Below the pieces are notes generated by a model that did no database searches, was not told the DNA's origin, and worked only from the letters and a program-made list of their open reading frames with translations. A stretch of 64,000 nt of DNA, from positions 1,674,001 to 1,738,000 of the forward strand of contig JABYQQ010000006.1 of the NCBI GenBank assembly GCA_022605405.1, in the 5' to 3' direction. The translations under genes and the position numbers were made by a program. The stretch is from Earliella scabrosa. Taxonomy: Eukaryota; Basidiomycota; Agaricomycetes; Polyporales; Polyporaceae. Shown one piece after another: positions 34,533 through 46,060 of the stretch (position 1 is the stretch's first letter; every line of letters begins with the position of its first letter).

Positions 34533-36075
34533 GCGTATGCTTTAGCTGAGCATGGAAGTATCTTGTATGTATTGATTGCGGCCTTGATCAGGATGGACCA
34601 GCCTGGGTTGGACGATGCGGGTGGACTCAGGATGAACTGTGAGAGGCGACCGCCGACGACCTTGCTAACCAGACGAGCGAGTGCATAATCAAACGAAAAT
34701 CCGGAGGATATACATGTTCCAGGAGAGAGGGCAAGGGTAGTAGAACAGCCTGCTAAGACTGATGCGTGGCGACATAAGGCATAGAGGGCCTAGACCTTAG
34801 GGCCGGGCCGGGCCGGTATTGGGAAACATGGGCGCTACTCCAAAGACCGTCCACTCGCGCTCTAACCATCACGCTTGTTCAGTCGCACACCATGGCTTCC
34901 TCCACTCAATCCTCCCCAAGCAGACTCACTATCGACATCTGCGTCTCAGGCTACATACTCACCGAGAAGATGGTCAGGCATCTCTGTCTCCTCCAGTACG
35001 GTGCCACCGAGGCCCAACTCCATGGCCGTGGTCCCATCGAGTACTCCTTTCTCTACTTCGAGAAGCGCAAGGCAATCGATGCCCCATATTTCATTCCACT
35101 CACGTTCCACGACCGCGACGATCCAACCATCACCAAGGACTTGTGGCTCCTGCCAGGCAAGGCCGCGTTCTTCAGCCCTGGGGTGACCCCTCCCAATTTG
35201 CCGCTCGACAAGGAGACGAAGGCGTATCTGGATCACTGGTTCCCTCCTAAGCTTTTGGGGATGGAAGAATTCCGGGGTCTCCGTTACATTCAGACCATTT
35301 GGCCTCAAGGTCTCTTGCGTGCGTTCACACTTCTCCCCCCAGACCGTCGCTGAGTTCGTCACTGATGTGCACCCGTTATAGCCATCGGTATCGTCGGCAG
35401 GAAGATGAAGCTCATCGTCAAGAGGCATCGCGTCGCATACAAACAGCTTCAGCGCGATTGGATCGAGTGGATGAAGTCCAAGGGAGTTGAGAACCCTGTG
35501 ATGGTACGTACGCGTGGTGATTCGACAACATCCTTGTTGCTCACGTACGTCATGGGCAGCCGCCATTGTTCCCTGTGTCATGGCATCTCGCACTTCCTTG
35601 ATTCCAGACATCGAGCTTGTGCGTACAGTGTGAACCTCTCGCCCTGTAATTTGTTCTCAGCTCACTTGACAGCCCTCCAGCCTTATTCCCTTTCACGACT
35701 CGCAACACGGTGCACGACGTCTTGGAGCCTGAGGTTGTCTCCTCGCGCAGCCCTCAATCCGGATCCATTACCGTCGTTAATCGGCCCGTACGACATATCG
35801 TCGCCTCTTCATGCGGCTGGCACGACTTACTCTGTACGCGTGCCAACGCGCTCTCTTCGTCGTTTGCGGTTTAGCATCTGATATGATTGCACACGGCATG
35901 TACTCACAGTAGTCATTTGTATCATAGACATCATCAACTATTTCTTTCGCGTATCTGGTATCCTCGCTAATCATAGTTCCCTCTGCTGTGATCACTCGTC
36001 GACTTTCGAGAGGAGTCTTGTCGTTCTATTGCCTCAGGTGGGTGCCCATCGATGTCGTATTTCTTGTCGACGGCT
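34533..36075. repeat. 1.5-kb duplicated segment, right copy
   Basis: Counterpart of 26,244-27,764, containing paralog G3. In this copy the GGGCCGGGCC tract before the gene has one more GGCCG unit. It ends abruptly about 315 bases before the truncated DUF6535 paralog E, just as the left copy ends shortly before paralog C. The copied unit therefore sits beside a DUF6535 gene both times. Confidence 0.85.
34892..35601 (+). CDS. Unknown ~196-residue protein, paralog G3
   Basis: Exons 34,892-35,318, 35,382-35,503 and 35,560-35,601 join to 196 residues, almost identical to G2. Substitutions are few (for example HGRGPIEYSFLYF in place of DSRGVITYSVLYF). The tail reads PPLFPVSWHLALP followed by TGA. 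Intact splice sites and the mostly conservative changes suggest that both copies may still be functional. Function unknown. Confidence 0.8.
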
Positions 36076-36390
36076 GTATTGCGTGGTTCCCTGAACAAAC
36101 CAAGAATGCACCGGGGCTTCACCGCGGGAGGAGGAAGGTGGTTTTATGATGTTCGGCATGGAACCGGCTTGAACTTTCACGCTTGTAGGTGTGTACTACG
36201 GACATTCGGTGGCAACCGTCTTCATCAGTCATATCGTATCGTCGTCCATCCTAGGGACTTTCTATCTGGGATCATGTCAGGAGCAACAGACCCCAATTTG
36301 CGCGACGTAGCAGTAGTTCTAATTCGACTCAAGCAGTAATTGGGATGAGAGCGCTGAGACGACGTGGACGTGATCAGGTTCGTGGTACCC

Positions 36391-37987
36391 TCAATTAAGC
36401 ACTATCGCAGGTATGCTCAGGTCTACGTCTAGAGGTTCGCGGCGAATATGAGCATGTATCGAACAGCTACTGCAATATACACACGATACCTTCGGGTGTT
36501 CCCTGCCTCGATCCACCAGTTCCTTCAGGCCAGTAAGGGCGTCACAGACGGTGTTCAGTCCACTGATGACATCGGGAAAGTCGTTCTCAACCACCTCGAG
36601 GCTGAACGGTTCGGGAAACTCGCGTTCAATGATAGACCAAACTTGGAGAAGTGCCGTCGGGAACGAGCTAGGTATCACATCTTGCACCTTCTCTCTAGAC
36701 GCCACAAGCGTCAACGGTTCGACGACCCAGCCCACGAGAAGTCCGGATACGCGATGCGGAAGAATCCCGGGCCACATATCCCGTCTGCCCATCGCTGTCG
36801 CGAAAGAATCCGGGGTCATTCGGCTCCATTGTTGGTCGAGGATCAGACTCTGGAAGGCGAGGATGTTCGCGCGGCCGATGGTGCATATAGACTCCAGTTC
36901 GCGGCAGGATAAGGTGTCGTTGGGGGATGAGCGGAGTATGCACAGCAGCACGCAGTATATGGCTCTAAACCACGCGATGAGGCTGTCAAAAGTGTACTCC
37001 TCCTCCTCCCAATGGGTCAGTCGCCACTCGGACACGGCCAGGACTATTTCGGTCACCAGTCAGTTTCCGTTCGCAATGGGAGACGGTGCGGATGTACTCA
37101 CCAGTACGTAAGACCGTGTAGGAGGCAACCTCGCGCTCCGCCACTTCGGAGAACAGCCAGTATCCGGAGAGCTTGTCGTTCGCGACCCAGGCGATGTCGC
37201 CGCTATCGAGGGCCAGAGGCCCCAGCGTTGAGAGCAAGAAGGACGTACTGCTACGGGCTGGTGCCAGCCCCGACACGAGTTTCTCGAGAATTGACTTGGT
37301 GCTGCATCTCCACCGAAGATCCCTCTCGAGGATTGGTACTGCGACCATGTGACGGATTGCATAGAGCGCGGAATACTCCACCCGATGGATCATCTTGTTC
37401 CAGTGGGCAGCGCCGGGACCGTACCGCCCTCCCCAATGCTGGTCAAACGCGGTCCAGATCTCATCCAGGGCAACGCTGAGCTGGTCCTGAGGAAGATCGG
37501 CTTGAACGATATAGAGTCGATCGAGGTATTCGGGGGAAAGCGTTGTGGTGTACGCTGTTGTGAAGATACACCGATCAAGTAGGCCTGCGTTGCAAGACAC
37601 GCTCAATTGGTCACGTCCGTACCAGGTAGGCATCTCCTCAACCCGCCTGCGAAGCCAGATGACGGGAGGGAGTGCATACGTATTGATTCTGTCCCTTACG
37701 GTGACAGATTTGCTGCTGATCGTGCACAACGCGTCATAGAGGTGGTCGCAGACCCTTCTGATGGCGTTGCGGAGGGATCGGATGAGGACGTAGGCTGCAT
37801 ACGCATGTGGAGAGCGATAACAACAGTCCCATCTGAATACCGGTAGGATCGTCACGGTTATGAGGAATGCGAATAGGATTCCGACGATCGAGGACGTCAC
37901 AGCGGCCACGGTGGTGTTCAAAGTCCAGAGGAGGATGAGCATGCCTGCAAAGAATGTACCTAGGGCGATTACGATTGATGAGAGAAT
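36391..37987 (-). pseudogene. DUF6535 paralog E, 5'-truncated
   Basis: The last two exons are present: 37,987-37,102 (partial) and 37,043-36,391. The sequence starts within the third hydrophobic segment (IALGTFFAGMLILLW), keeps RWDCCYRSPHA and the whole soluble region, and has the usual VLAVSEWRLTHWEEEEYTF last exon. The first two exons and the first part of the main exon are absent; to the right of about 37,990 the sequence is unrelated. The remaining frame is open, so the truncation could be recent. Without the N-terminal half it is unlikely to make a normal protein. Confidence 0.8.
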
Positions 37988-38823
37988 CGAAGAAATCGTC
38001 CTTTAAGGGCGACGTTCTCCGCCAAAACGCGTGACGGAAAGTTGTGCCCGTGGGAATTATTTTCAATCTCCGATTACTTTTACTATAGGCTTACATAACA
38101 CGCGGTAACAAAGTTACTTAGCGCTATAACCCTGATTTAGGGTTGGCATGAGCCGCGCGGGAAAGATTGGAGCGCCAGCACTGCCACCTCTTCCGCCCTT
38201 CAACGGTCAACCGTATTCACCCTGCAGATCCGCTCAAGCATTGACCTCCATGTTGTTCAACGACATGGAGCGTGTCCTGCAACCTGCTGTGCCCATTGCT
38301 TGAAGAATACCCTGGCGTGCTTGTTTCTTCCGTATCCCCTGTATCCCTCTGGCGACCCTCCCTACAGGTCCGGTATCCACAATATCGCGGTAACTGTTCC
38401 AGCGGAGGGAGAATTGGCGCTATGCAGGCTTTGGTAAGTGCATTCATCTTGCTATGTCCCCTCTGCATTCATGATGAGCGCATCTGGAGATGTTGAAGAG
38501 CTCTATTGAGGTCCCATTGTCTTTCCCCTGTATAGGTTCTCTTCATATCTTGTAGATCTTCTCTCGTAGCCGTCTTTCTGCGTCAGCCCGGCCACATCGG
38601 CGAAACTGCACTCATGCTAGAGTACAAGTTACTTATCTTGCATTACTTCATCACTAGTAGATCAATCAATTGTGTGCCTCTTGCCATCTCTGCGTGACAA
38701 ACTCTCGAGCACTGGCGCCACACCGCTGGGTCACTGATTCCATTTGTCGATTGCCAACGTGTCTGATTTCTGCCCCTCTGCCATTATTCGTCTTTGTACT
38801 CTACCCCCACGCCGAACTCCGAC
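37988..38823 (+). other. Junction region with hairpins and a possible exon pair
   Basis: Just right of the DUF6535 breakpoint lies an inverted repeat AACCCT-GATTT-AGGGTT (38,128-38,144). A short frame from ATG 38,149 (MSRAGKIGAPALPPLPPF) contains the first 25-base palindrome and ends at TGA near 38,304. A stretch around 38,370-38,432 looks like a small exon with a CTACAG acceptor and a GTAAGT donor. No full gene can be built. Confidence 0.3.
38246..38270. repeat. 25-base palindrome, copy 1
   Basis: CTCCATGTTGT-TCA-ACGACATGGAG. The two 11-base arms pair with one T-G wobble. Related copies lie at 43,245, 44,313 and 45,627. Confidence 0.6.
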
Positions 38824-39792
38824 ATGAAGGAAGAGGAAGCTGATGCTCTTCCCCTTGCGTTGGACGAAGTCTCTCCCCCGTCTATGAGAGCTTCGAAGGT
38901 CGAATCCAACACCCAAGAGGAGTCACTCCATCAGCCCACCACCGCTTCCAATGTGCGACATAGCCTTTCTCCTTTGTGATATCCCGTCTCCAACTAACAG
39001 CTGCAGACGGACACGGGTCCATCCAGTTCAACTTTATCACTACCTCAGGACTTCTCGTCAGACTGGGCTCAAATTCGTCTTAAGCTTCCTCGCGATCTCG
39101 TCACCGCCTCGCTTCGCCCCGACTATATTGAGGTCCTTCAAAAAATACGATCAGTTGAATGCACGCGCTGTTGTCAAGCTCGCGGCGATCGACCGGATTC
39201 CTTATGTGGCCAGGTTCAGGGTGGCGCACGCACCTGGAAATGTCGACGCTGCGTCGATCGACATCTCAGTAATTGTGAATGGATGCTGAGTACGTACTTA
39301 TCATCTGTTCACATCCTTCTTATAGACTTCTTCACCTCTATAGAATGCGTCGAGTATGGACTAGGATCACGCCCTCCCATTCAACATCGACGTCCCGACC
39401 ATCCTTCGCCAAGCCCCAGCGACCCATCAACCCAGTCCACGCCCTCACGACTCTCCTCCCGTACCATCTCTCGATCGTCCAGCACCTCTTCCCTGTCGCT
39501 TACTTCCCGCCCTCGCACCCGAGCCTCGACTCAGGATACTGCGAACTCCCACCCCATGCCAACTAATCCCGGTTCTACACTGCCTCCTATCGCATCATCT
39601 TCAGCGTCATACCCTCTCCCGTCGTCACTGAATAACGGCACACCTGATTCTGTCCCCTCGCTTCAAGCTCTAGCCCAGCAGGTCGAACAGAATCATCAAG
39701 AAGGACGCAACGCCATGGCCACGCTTATGCAGAAGATTGATGAGTTGAAGGAGGAGATTCGTCGCGGAACGACTGGGAATGCCCCCTTCTAG
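38824..39792 (+). CDS. Unknown protein with Cys cluster and coiled coil
   Basis: Exons 38,824-38,952, 39,007-39,289 and 39,326-39,792 join to 292 residues; an acceptor 18 bases further (39,344) is an in-frame alternative. The middle exon has CTRCC, then WKCRRC and a final NCEW, a set of cysteines that could bind zinc. A Ser/Pro-rich low-complexity region follows. The C-terminus (SLQALAQQVEQNHQEGRNAM to LKEEIRRG) has heptad spacing typical of a short coiled coil. The N-terminus is acidic. I do not recognise the family; a nucleic-acid-binding role is possible. It converges on the large minus-strand gene at 39,898. Confidence 0.6.
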
Positions 39793-39897
39793 CTGGGTAG
39801 CCGCAAGTGGCGGATAGTAGAACTGTGCTCTGCATGTAGTCCTGCTCAATATACCGTTGTGCGCACACAATGAATCTCAGCGACAATGCCCTATCAA

Positions 39898-42551
39898 TTA
39901 CTGAACCAAAAACCTGTCCACTATACTGCTACTCTTCTTGTTCATGCCCTCTACTAAACGTGCGCAAGGTCGGTACTGCCCCAGCGCAGACTTCCATTGT
40001 CGCACATTCAGCGGCACTGCCCTTCCAGCACGGATGTCTCTTGAGCGCGTCTGAAACCACTCCTCGTTCCATGGAGTCCATATCCCTGTATACATGCCCG
40101 ATCGTCGCCATATGTTTTGCTTTGGCCACCAGGATCGATCCTCTTGCTGGTTGAACTGGGCTGTACTTTAGTTAGCGACAGCACATGCAGATGTGCAGGT
40201 ATTTACTCACTGTAGACCTTATTCACTCCGCAAATGATATCCATTTCCATCTCCGTGAGGGCGTCGTCAACATATGGCCGACCTGCATCGTCCCGCAGAA
40301 TTGTTTGGTGATATTCGCGCTCCTCGGAGGGTCCCAGGTCGACGTGCGAGCAAAGCAAGTCGATGAGGCCAGAGTAATGCTCCGCGAACTCCATGACCAG
40401 TCGCCAGATGATACCCCCGCTTAGCAATGCGGCACGCAGATGAGGACCCCCTGCCAACAGATCGACCATCCTCCGTTGAAACTCGCGGTAGTCGAGCATG
40501 GTATGCTGATGACGATCGCTGCGATACATGTACTGCCGTGAGGGGCATACAGCTTGCAAGTGCGGCAGGATAGCGGCCCTAGCATTATAGCCCGGGTGGT
40601 CGATTCTGCTGACCGTGTGGCAAGCCATACCTGTCATCGTGAGGTTCACAATGGCGGCGACGGTGCTCTTGACCTCGGGGAAGTGTCGTAATAGGTATAA
40701 CAGTCCTACCAAGGGCACGGCCAAGGTCCAGTCTTGATTGGCCGGATCATTGGCGTATTGGACTAGATATACAGCTTCGGCATCATCGTGGCAGTATTTC
40801 TCCACCAGGATGTTTCGGTGCAACTGCGGGTCGTCGAGGAAGAAATGCAGCGAACGTTCATCAAGATCCCAACAGTCCTGAGAGGCGGAATCCGAGGCGT
40901 TCTCTGCCATCATAGCCCAAGCCCATCCAAGATATACTTTCCGTTCGTCTTCGCGTATGGGCATACTACACTGGGCAGGGAGGCCAAAGAGCGGGAAGAA
41001 GTCCTGCGGACGGTACTTCGAGTAGTCAACGTCGGGAAAGGTTCGACTGGCAGGATGCAGCCCGTATCTCTCAGGGAGATATCGTTCACGAATGTACATC
41101 TCTGGGAAGTCGATGAGGCCTTTCCCTTGGCTTACTTCCTCAGAGTAGAGCCACTCTGATTCGGCATCGAAGAATGTAGCATGACTGTCGTACTGCGGAA
41201 GAGGGGATGTGTGCGTCGCGAGTGCCGGACCCTGGGAGCTCGGTTCTCTATCTGCGAGATCCAGCCACACATCCCATTCATCGAAGCACGAGTTGTAGTA
41301 GCGGGTGCGACTGTGCGTGAGCCTCCAAAGCACTCCGACTGCAGAGCGTACTACAGGAGCGCGGATTTCCAGCTCCCTGGCGGTCTCCGCAGGGGTAGCA
41401 TCGAACTGCCGCTTGATCCACAGGAAGACGCGGGTATACGGCTTGGGTGCTTGACCAGTCGAAGCGTATGCTTCACGATCAAGTCTCCGTGCCTTCTGAG
41501 GAGGGCTCTCACGCAACAACATACGCTGTCGATGAGTGTCCATGCGACCAAGGAACTCCAGCCGCGTTTCTCCTCGACGTTGGAAAGGGCCCGCGTGTCC
41601 GTGGGTAAGACGCTCCCGTTCTGCATCTTCATGGGGTGGGTGGGTTCGGACGGCTCCGTGGTGAAACAAGGTGAAAGTGGTAGGCGTTGTTCGAATCGGA
41701 TGGGCTCCACGAGCTAGGGTGGCGTCGCTTCCGAGAGGTTGGAGGTCAAAGAGAAGGCGAGATGTATGATCCGGTGCACGGAACATAGGCCATTGTCTCC
41801 ACTTGACAAATAATGGCACTTTAGCTCGACGATATGCGGGGATATGAGGGAGCCAAGCGCAGTCTTCAGGGTCAATGAACGCGCCCACGCGTAGCCCCGA
41901 GGAGAAGTTCGTAATGACCGAGCTATTGAATGCGTCGATCCAGGAAGACGGCACTCCCTGATTGGCCAGCAATATCATCCAGGATGGCACAAGATCTCCT
42001 CTCTGCCCTTCTCCAACCCAGGTCGCAATAGCCATCGAAGCTCGAGCGACCAGACAGATGAAAGCAACCCGAGACTTCTGAATGGCTCTATGAGCGCCAT
42101 ATTGGGACCGATGGACAGACGCATAGCCGCACTCTTTAGGCTCTGGCCATTTCTCCGCGGCATGCACGGATCTGGCCTCATCGGTGTTAGCCAGAGAGAG
42201 CAAAAGGTGAGAAACATGGAGCAATCCTCGCTCTAGCTGGGCCCACGCGTTCCGTACATCGGTATGCATGGACCACCCGTCCTGATAGAGAACGGGCTGT
42301 AGCATGGCAGGGGCTACATACAGCCTGCTCAGCAGTGGATCCGTTAATGGCTCCTCGCGCAGGATGTACGGCAACTCGGGACCGACGCGACAAGCGTATT
42401 GAGGGCGTAGCAGCTCTGGATACGACTTGTTTAGATGGGGATTATAATCCGCGCCATGAGGAATGTTGATCTCGTTCGGGACATTCGTGACAGTAAACAC
42501 ATTGTTCGACCAGTCCCTGAATGTATACACCTTCTCTTGCCTGTCGCACAC
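39898..42551 (-). CDS. Unknown 867-residue protein, multi-copy mushroom type
   Basis: Exon 1 is 42,551-40,211 and exon 2 is 40,160-39,898; together 867 residues with one 50-base intron. Blocks include WRQWPMFRAPDHTSRLLF, a basic Arg-rich middle region with RGETRLEFLGRMDTHRQRML, RVFLWIKRQF, RTRYYNSCFDEWDVWLDL and a C-terminal SWWPKQNIWRRSGMYTGIW. Proteins with an R-rich middle followed by a ..RVF.W..... and FDEWDLC-like block are, from memory, present in many copies in agaricomycete genomes, without known function. No hydrophobic segments or catalytic motifs are obvious. The start is the first ATG of the frame. Confidence 0.7.
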
Positions 42552-44113
42552 ATTGATTAGTGCTTCCTGTGCGCACTTTCCAAGCTCAGCTTACCAGTCG
42601 CTGCCGCTAGTCATCTGCTACTCTTGTGCGTCCGATCGGCGCGTTAGAAAGTAGCAATATTCTAAAGTGTTATTGTGAGTGCACTTCAACCGCGTGTCGC
42701 CCAACCAGCAACTATTCACCTTCGTTGGCTCTCCTGAACGTTACAAGCTTCTCCTCCAAGAGCGATTTTGTGAAACGCAGACGCCTTGGTCCATGTGCTC
42801 AGTTTCAGATTCATCCACCAGGTGTCAATCATACCTCAATGACTCTCTTTCACAGTCTTTGGTATGTGAGTACGGTCTCCTCTTGCGCCAATTTGTCCGG
42901 GGCGGCGGGTCTGATCCAGTCGCGCAGCCGTCAGGATGACTGACGCTATTGCGGCTCGCCAATTATCCCACCAACCTCGTCTTACACTGGAGATCTCTTA
43001 GACTGGGGCCTTTGGTTGTCCACTGGCTCTACAGGGCGTATAACGCCTGGTACAGCAGTTTGCGTGGTGGTAGAAGCAAGAGCGGCGGCTGAAGGGCTGG
43101 ATCCAGGGAGCATGCCCAAGAAGTATTGCGCAAGCGCTCCAGGCGGCATCTGCCGAAAGCGGTGCTGCCTTCTATTTACGGTCGCCTGCTTCCTCCTGCT
43201 CGATCTTGGCGTCTACCATGCTGGAGCAGCCCTCCGAGTCCGACCTCCAAGTCGTTATACGACTTGGAGAGCCAGCGACGAGGGTTAGCTCCGCTGGGCT
43301 TGTAATGAGAACAATTGGCGAAGCCATACACCTTTCACTTGCGGCCTCCCCGGACCTCACCGATGTCAATTCCGGCACGTGGATCCTCGAACAAATATCG
43401 GACATCGCAGCGTTATCGATCATCCCCGGAGATATTCTCAGAGCCTTTCGAAGTTCAGCTCGCTTTGACCTTGTTCCCGACGTTTACCGATTGCGGTGAG
43501 TCTTTCGTCATCTCATGCACCAGAACCGCACCAAGCTCCCATAGACGGCTTTAATATGTCGGAAGAAGCCTCCGCAGTGCCTGTCCATGACTCAGTTGAG
43601 GTCAGCGTAGAGCAGCAGAGCCCAACTCCAGCCCGTAGTGATGTGGATCCGTGTTCGCCTGGATACGGTTCAGAGGCCTGGTACGGGTGAAATCTCTACA
43701 TAATCACCCTGGCCTCCGCAATACTCATTGTACCCCCAGCTACCCCAGAATGACGCTCTCCAGCAGCGTTCCAATCGGCGAACTCGGTACTAAATGATCT
43801 ACTCACCTGTTGACGTATCTGATAAGGACAAAAAGCTCGTACTCCAGGGCTCCGCTTCACCCACCACGTAGATATCGACGACTACGATTGGGACGCAGCT
43901 GCGAAGAGGTACCTCAAAGCCAATACGTCAGAGACCGGAGTCATGGGCGAGAAGCCATCCGAAATGAACGAGGTGGACACGTTACGGCCTTTGGGGCAGG
44001 GCGGTCGAGGTATCTTGGCGAACGACCCCGTCGGCGGCGCAGAGGTGCTTGATATCGCGGTCCCTACGACTGGCCTCTCTAATATCGCCACTTACATCGA
44101 GCCTGTCGACTGA
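42552..44113 (+). CDS. Group of coding-like exons, gene model unresolved
   Basis: Three stretches have clear coding bias. 42,679-42,939 reads FTFVGSPERYKLLLQERF. 43,206-43,496 reads MLEQPSESDLQVVIRLGEP and then LTDVNSGTWILEQISDIAAL, ending at a GTGAGT donor. 43,555-43,690 reads MSEEASAVPVHDSVEVSVEQ, and 43,872-44,113 reads DIDDYDWDAAAKRYLKAN, GQGGRGILANDPVGGAEVLD and ends GLSNIATYIEPVD with a stop. The phases at the proposed junctions do not all agree, so it may be one gene with unseen small exons or a decayed gene. The 25-base palindrome copy 2 lies inside. No family recognised. Confidence 0.4.
43245..43269. repeat. 25-base palindrome, copy 2
   Basis: CTCCAAGTCGT-TAT-ACGACTTGGAG, a perfect 11-base inverted repeat. 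The sixth pair is A-T here but T-A in copy 4. Confidence 0.65.
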
Positions 44114-44312
44114 TTCCGCATCTGCCTGTCCCCCTACCTATCTTGCCTCCTTGTCGTTACCTCTCTATTGCGCCGCGTCAATAACCGTACTCTCTCAGCT
44201 TCAGAACAACTATTGACATTCGCGTTAAGCAAATTCCCGCAGCCGTCAAGCGGTTGCCGGCGTTATCGTAGATGCAGAGGTCCCTTGACCACGAGGCTCG
44301 TCTGTCTACAGC

Positions 44313-44337
44313 CTCCACATTGTTATACGACGTGGAG
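44313..44337. repeat. 25-base palindrome, copy 3
   Basis: CTCCACATTGT-TAT-ACGACGTGGAG. The sixth pair is C-G; there is one A-C mismatch and one T-G wobble. It directly follows a possible CTACAG acceptor. Confidence 0.6.
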
Positions 44338-44437
44338 AGTTGGCGCGTTTGTGCGACTATGCAATACCGAGCCCCGACCGGTCGTCCAGAAAGTTTGCGG
44401 CCATACGCATTCTGCTCAACGGTTTCCCAGGTCTTTC

Positions 44438-46060
44438 ATGTCTGCCAACCTCGCCTCTACTACGCTTGCTACTGCTCTGGTCATCCCAAGTCCTTCCACA
44501 GACTTGATACCGCATCCATGCCCGACCCAGGAGACCTCCGGAGACTCGTCTGTCCAGCCCGCGGGAGTCTTGGCGCCGGGACCTGCCCAGAGCATTGCCG
44601 GCCATCAACTCCACCCATTCCGCGCGCAGCAGCGCACAATATTTTCCAGCTCATGTTCCTCTTCCCAGATCAAGCAATTCCTTGACGCCCCGCCTGGTAC
44701 CGTAAGTGCTATTCGTGCAGCCATTGCATGGGAACGAATGGCTAAGTCGATGTTGTCTAGCCTATTCGGTCATCATTTACGTACGCTTGCTATGGGCAGT
44801 TGTTGGAGCCGAGCACGGAGCCGTTTCCGCTCCATTAAACCGGTTGATAGGGATGCGGACGCATCCAGGTCGGACAGCTACAATCAAGGTCAGTCTGTTC
44901 TGACTACCACGCTCCCTCCACGATTAGGACGATAACCTCTTTTCTGTCTGTGTAGATGGAGCCATCCGTGACGTCCGCCAAATGACCAAGGGTTCTGCTG
45001 TCCAGGAGATGAGGTAAGTATGCTCTTGATCGAGTACTCCGTATGCTACCATGCCCAACGGTGAAACTCTACCAGATGCGCGGCTCTAAACAGTCCAGTT
45101 GGCAAGGAGGTATGTCTGCCATCGTTGTCATAGGGATTCTCCCCCCCTTATTCCTTAACCCTGCTCGTTCTCAGCCGGCACCTCTTGCGACATTCACCGC
45201 AGCTCAGCTCCCTTCGTACGAAGACCTTCCTGCCCTCGTGAGTTGCTCCGATCTATGTACGAACTGCCTATGCCCTTTGCTGATGTTGAAGCAGATCGAC
45301 CTCACCGAAGCCGAGCAAGCTGCGCTAGACGACTCCGCTCGTTATGGAGACGGTAGACGTTATGTTATTGTATGCTATCCTCCCGGCACCTTGTAGTTGG
45401 TCATCTTTGTCGCCCTAACCGTTTGAACTCCACGGAGACCTTGACATCGTCCGGTCTTCACGTCTGCTCGCGACAAGCCTTCAGGAGTACGGCCTTAGGG
45501 AGCGAATGGACTGCGACAGGAATATTGAACGAGGAAACGGAGAACTGAGGGTCGAGCCAAAACGCCCATCCTTGACGCGCATGCCCCGCTTCCGGGCTTG
45601 CCAGCGCTTCCATCTTGTTCTTCAACCTCCATGTCGTTGGACGACATGGAGAGTTGCGCTCGAGGGGGCTCGGACTTTCAGCCTCTGTCCGGGATTACTC
45701 AAGGCCTAGGATGACCTCATGCCTCGCGCTCTACGGTTGGAAGATCCGCGAGCAACAGATCATCATACCTTTGGGTCCATGGTGAGTACAGATTCGCGTT
45801 CGGTTTTGGTCATCAGCGTGTGCTCCGCAGTTTGTAGGCCTGGTTAGATACGCACAATCTAACTAAAGAGGCTGTTTGGCAACCTCCCTCTGCTCACAGG
45901 AACTCGAGCCCATCTCAGGTAATATCAGATCCCGCACTCAACGCTTTGGTAGATTGGTACTGGCGGCCTAAGTACACCTCGGCAGCGCGCTTGCCGCTCG
46001 TCGCGGGTATCCTGAGGAAGGCCAACTTTACCGACGGCCCTACAAGTACATGAATAGCAG
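44438..46060 (+). CDS. Multi-exon gene of unknown type, partly resolved
   Basis: A first exon 44,438-44,701 starts MSANLASTTLATALVIPS and ends at GTAAGT. Later coding-like pieces are DADASRSDSYNQ (about 44,852-44,886), DGAIRDVRQMTKGSAVQEM (about 44,956-45,014), a short MRGSKQSSWQG, LATFTAAQLPSYEDLPAL (to 45,239), IDLTEAEQAALDDSARYGD (from 45,296), LQEYGLRERMDCDRNIERGN and ALVDWYWRPKYTSAARLPLV ending near 46,053. Splice dinucleotides are present at most borders, but the joins between exon 1 and the next pieces are not settled. The family is not recognised. Confidence 0.45.
45627..45651. repeat. 25-base palindrome, copy 4
   Basis: CTCCATGTCGT-TGG-ACGACATGGAG, a perfect 11-base inverted repeat. 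Confidence 0.65.

Noticed and set aside
38128..38144. TTAGGG/CCCTAA as an interstitial telomere
   Set aside because: Only one unit in each orientation is present, too little for a telomere remnant.
38246..45651. 25-base palindromes as Helitron 3' ends
   Set aside because: A Helitron end needs CTRR about 10 bases after the hairpin; none of the four copies has it.
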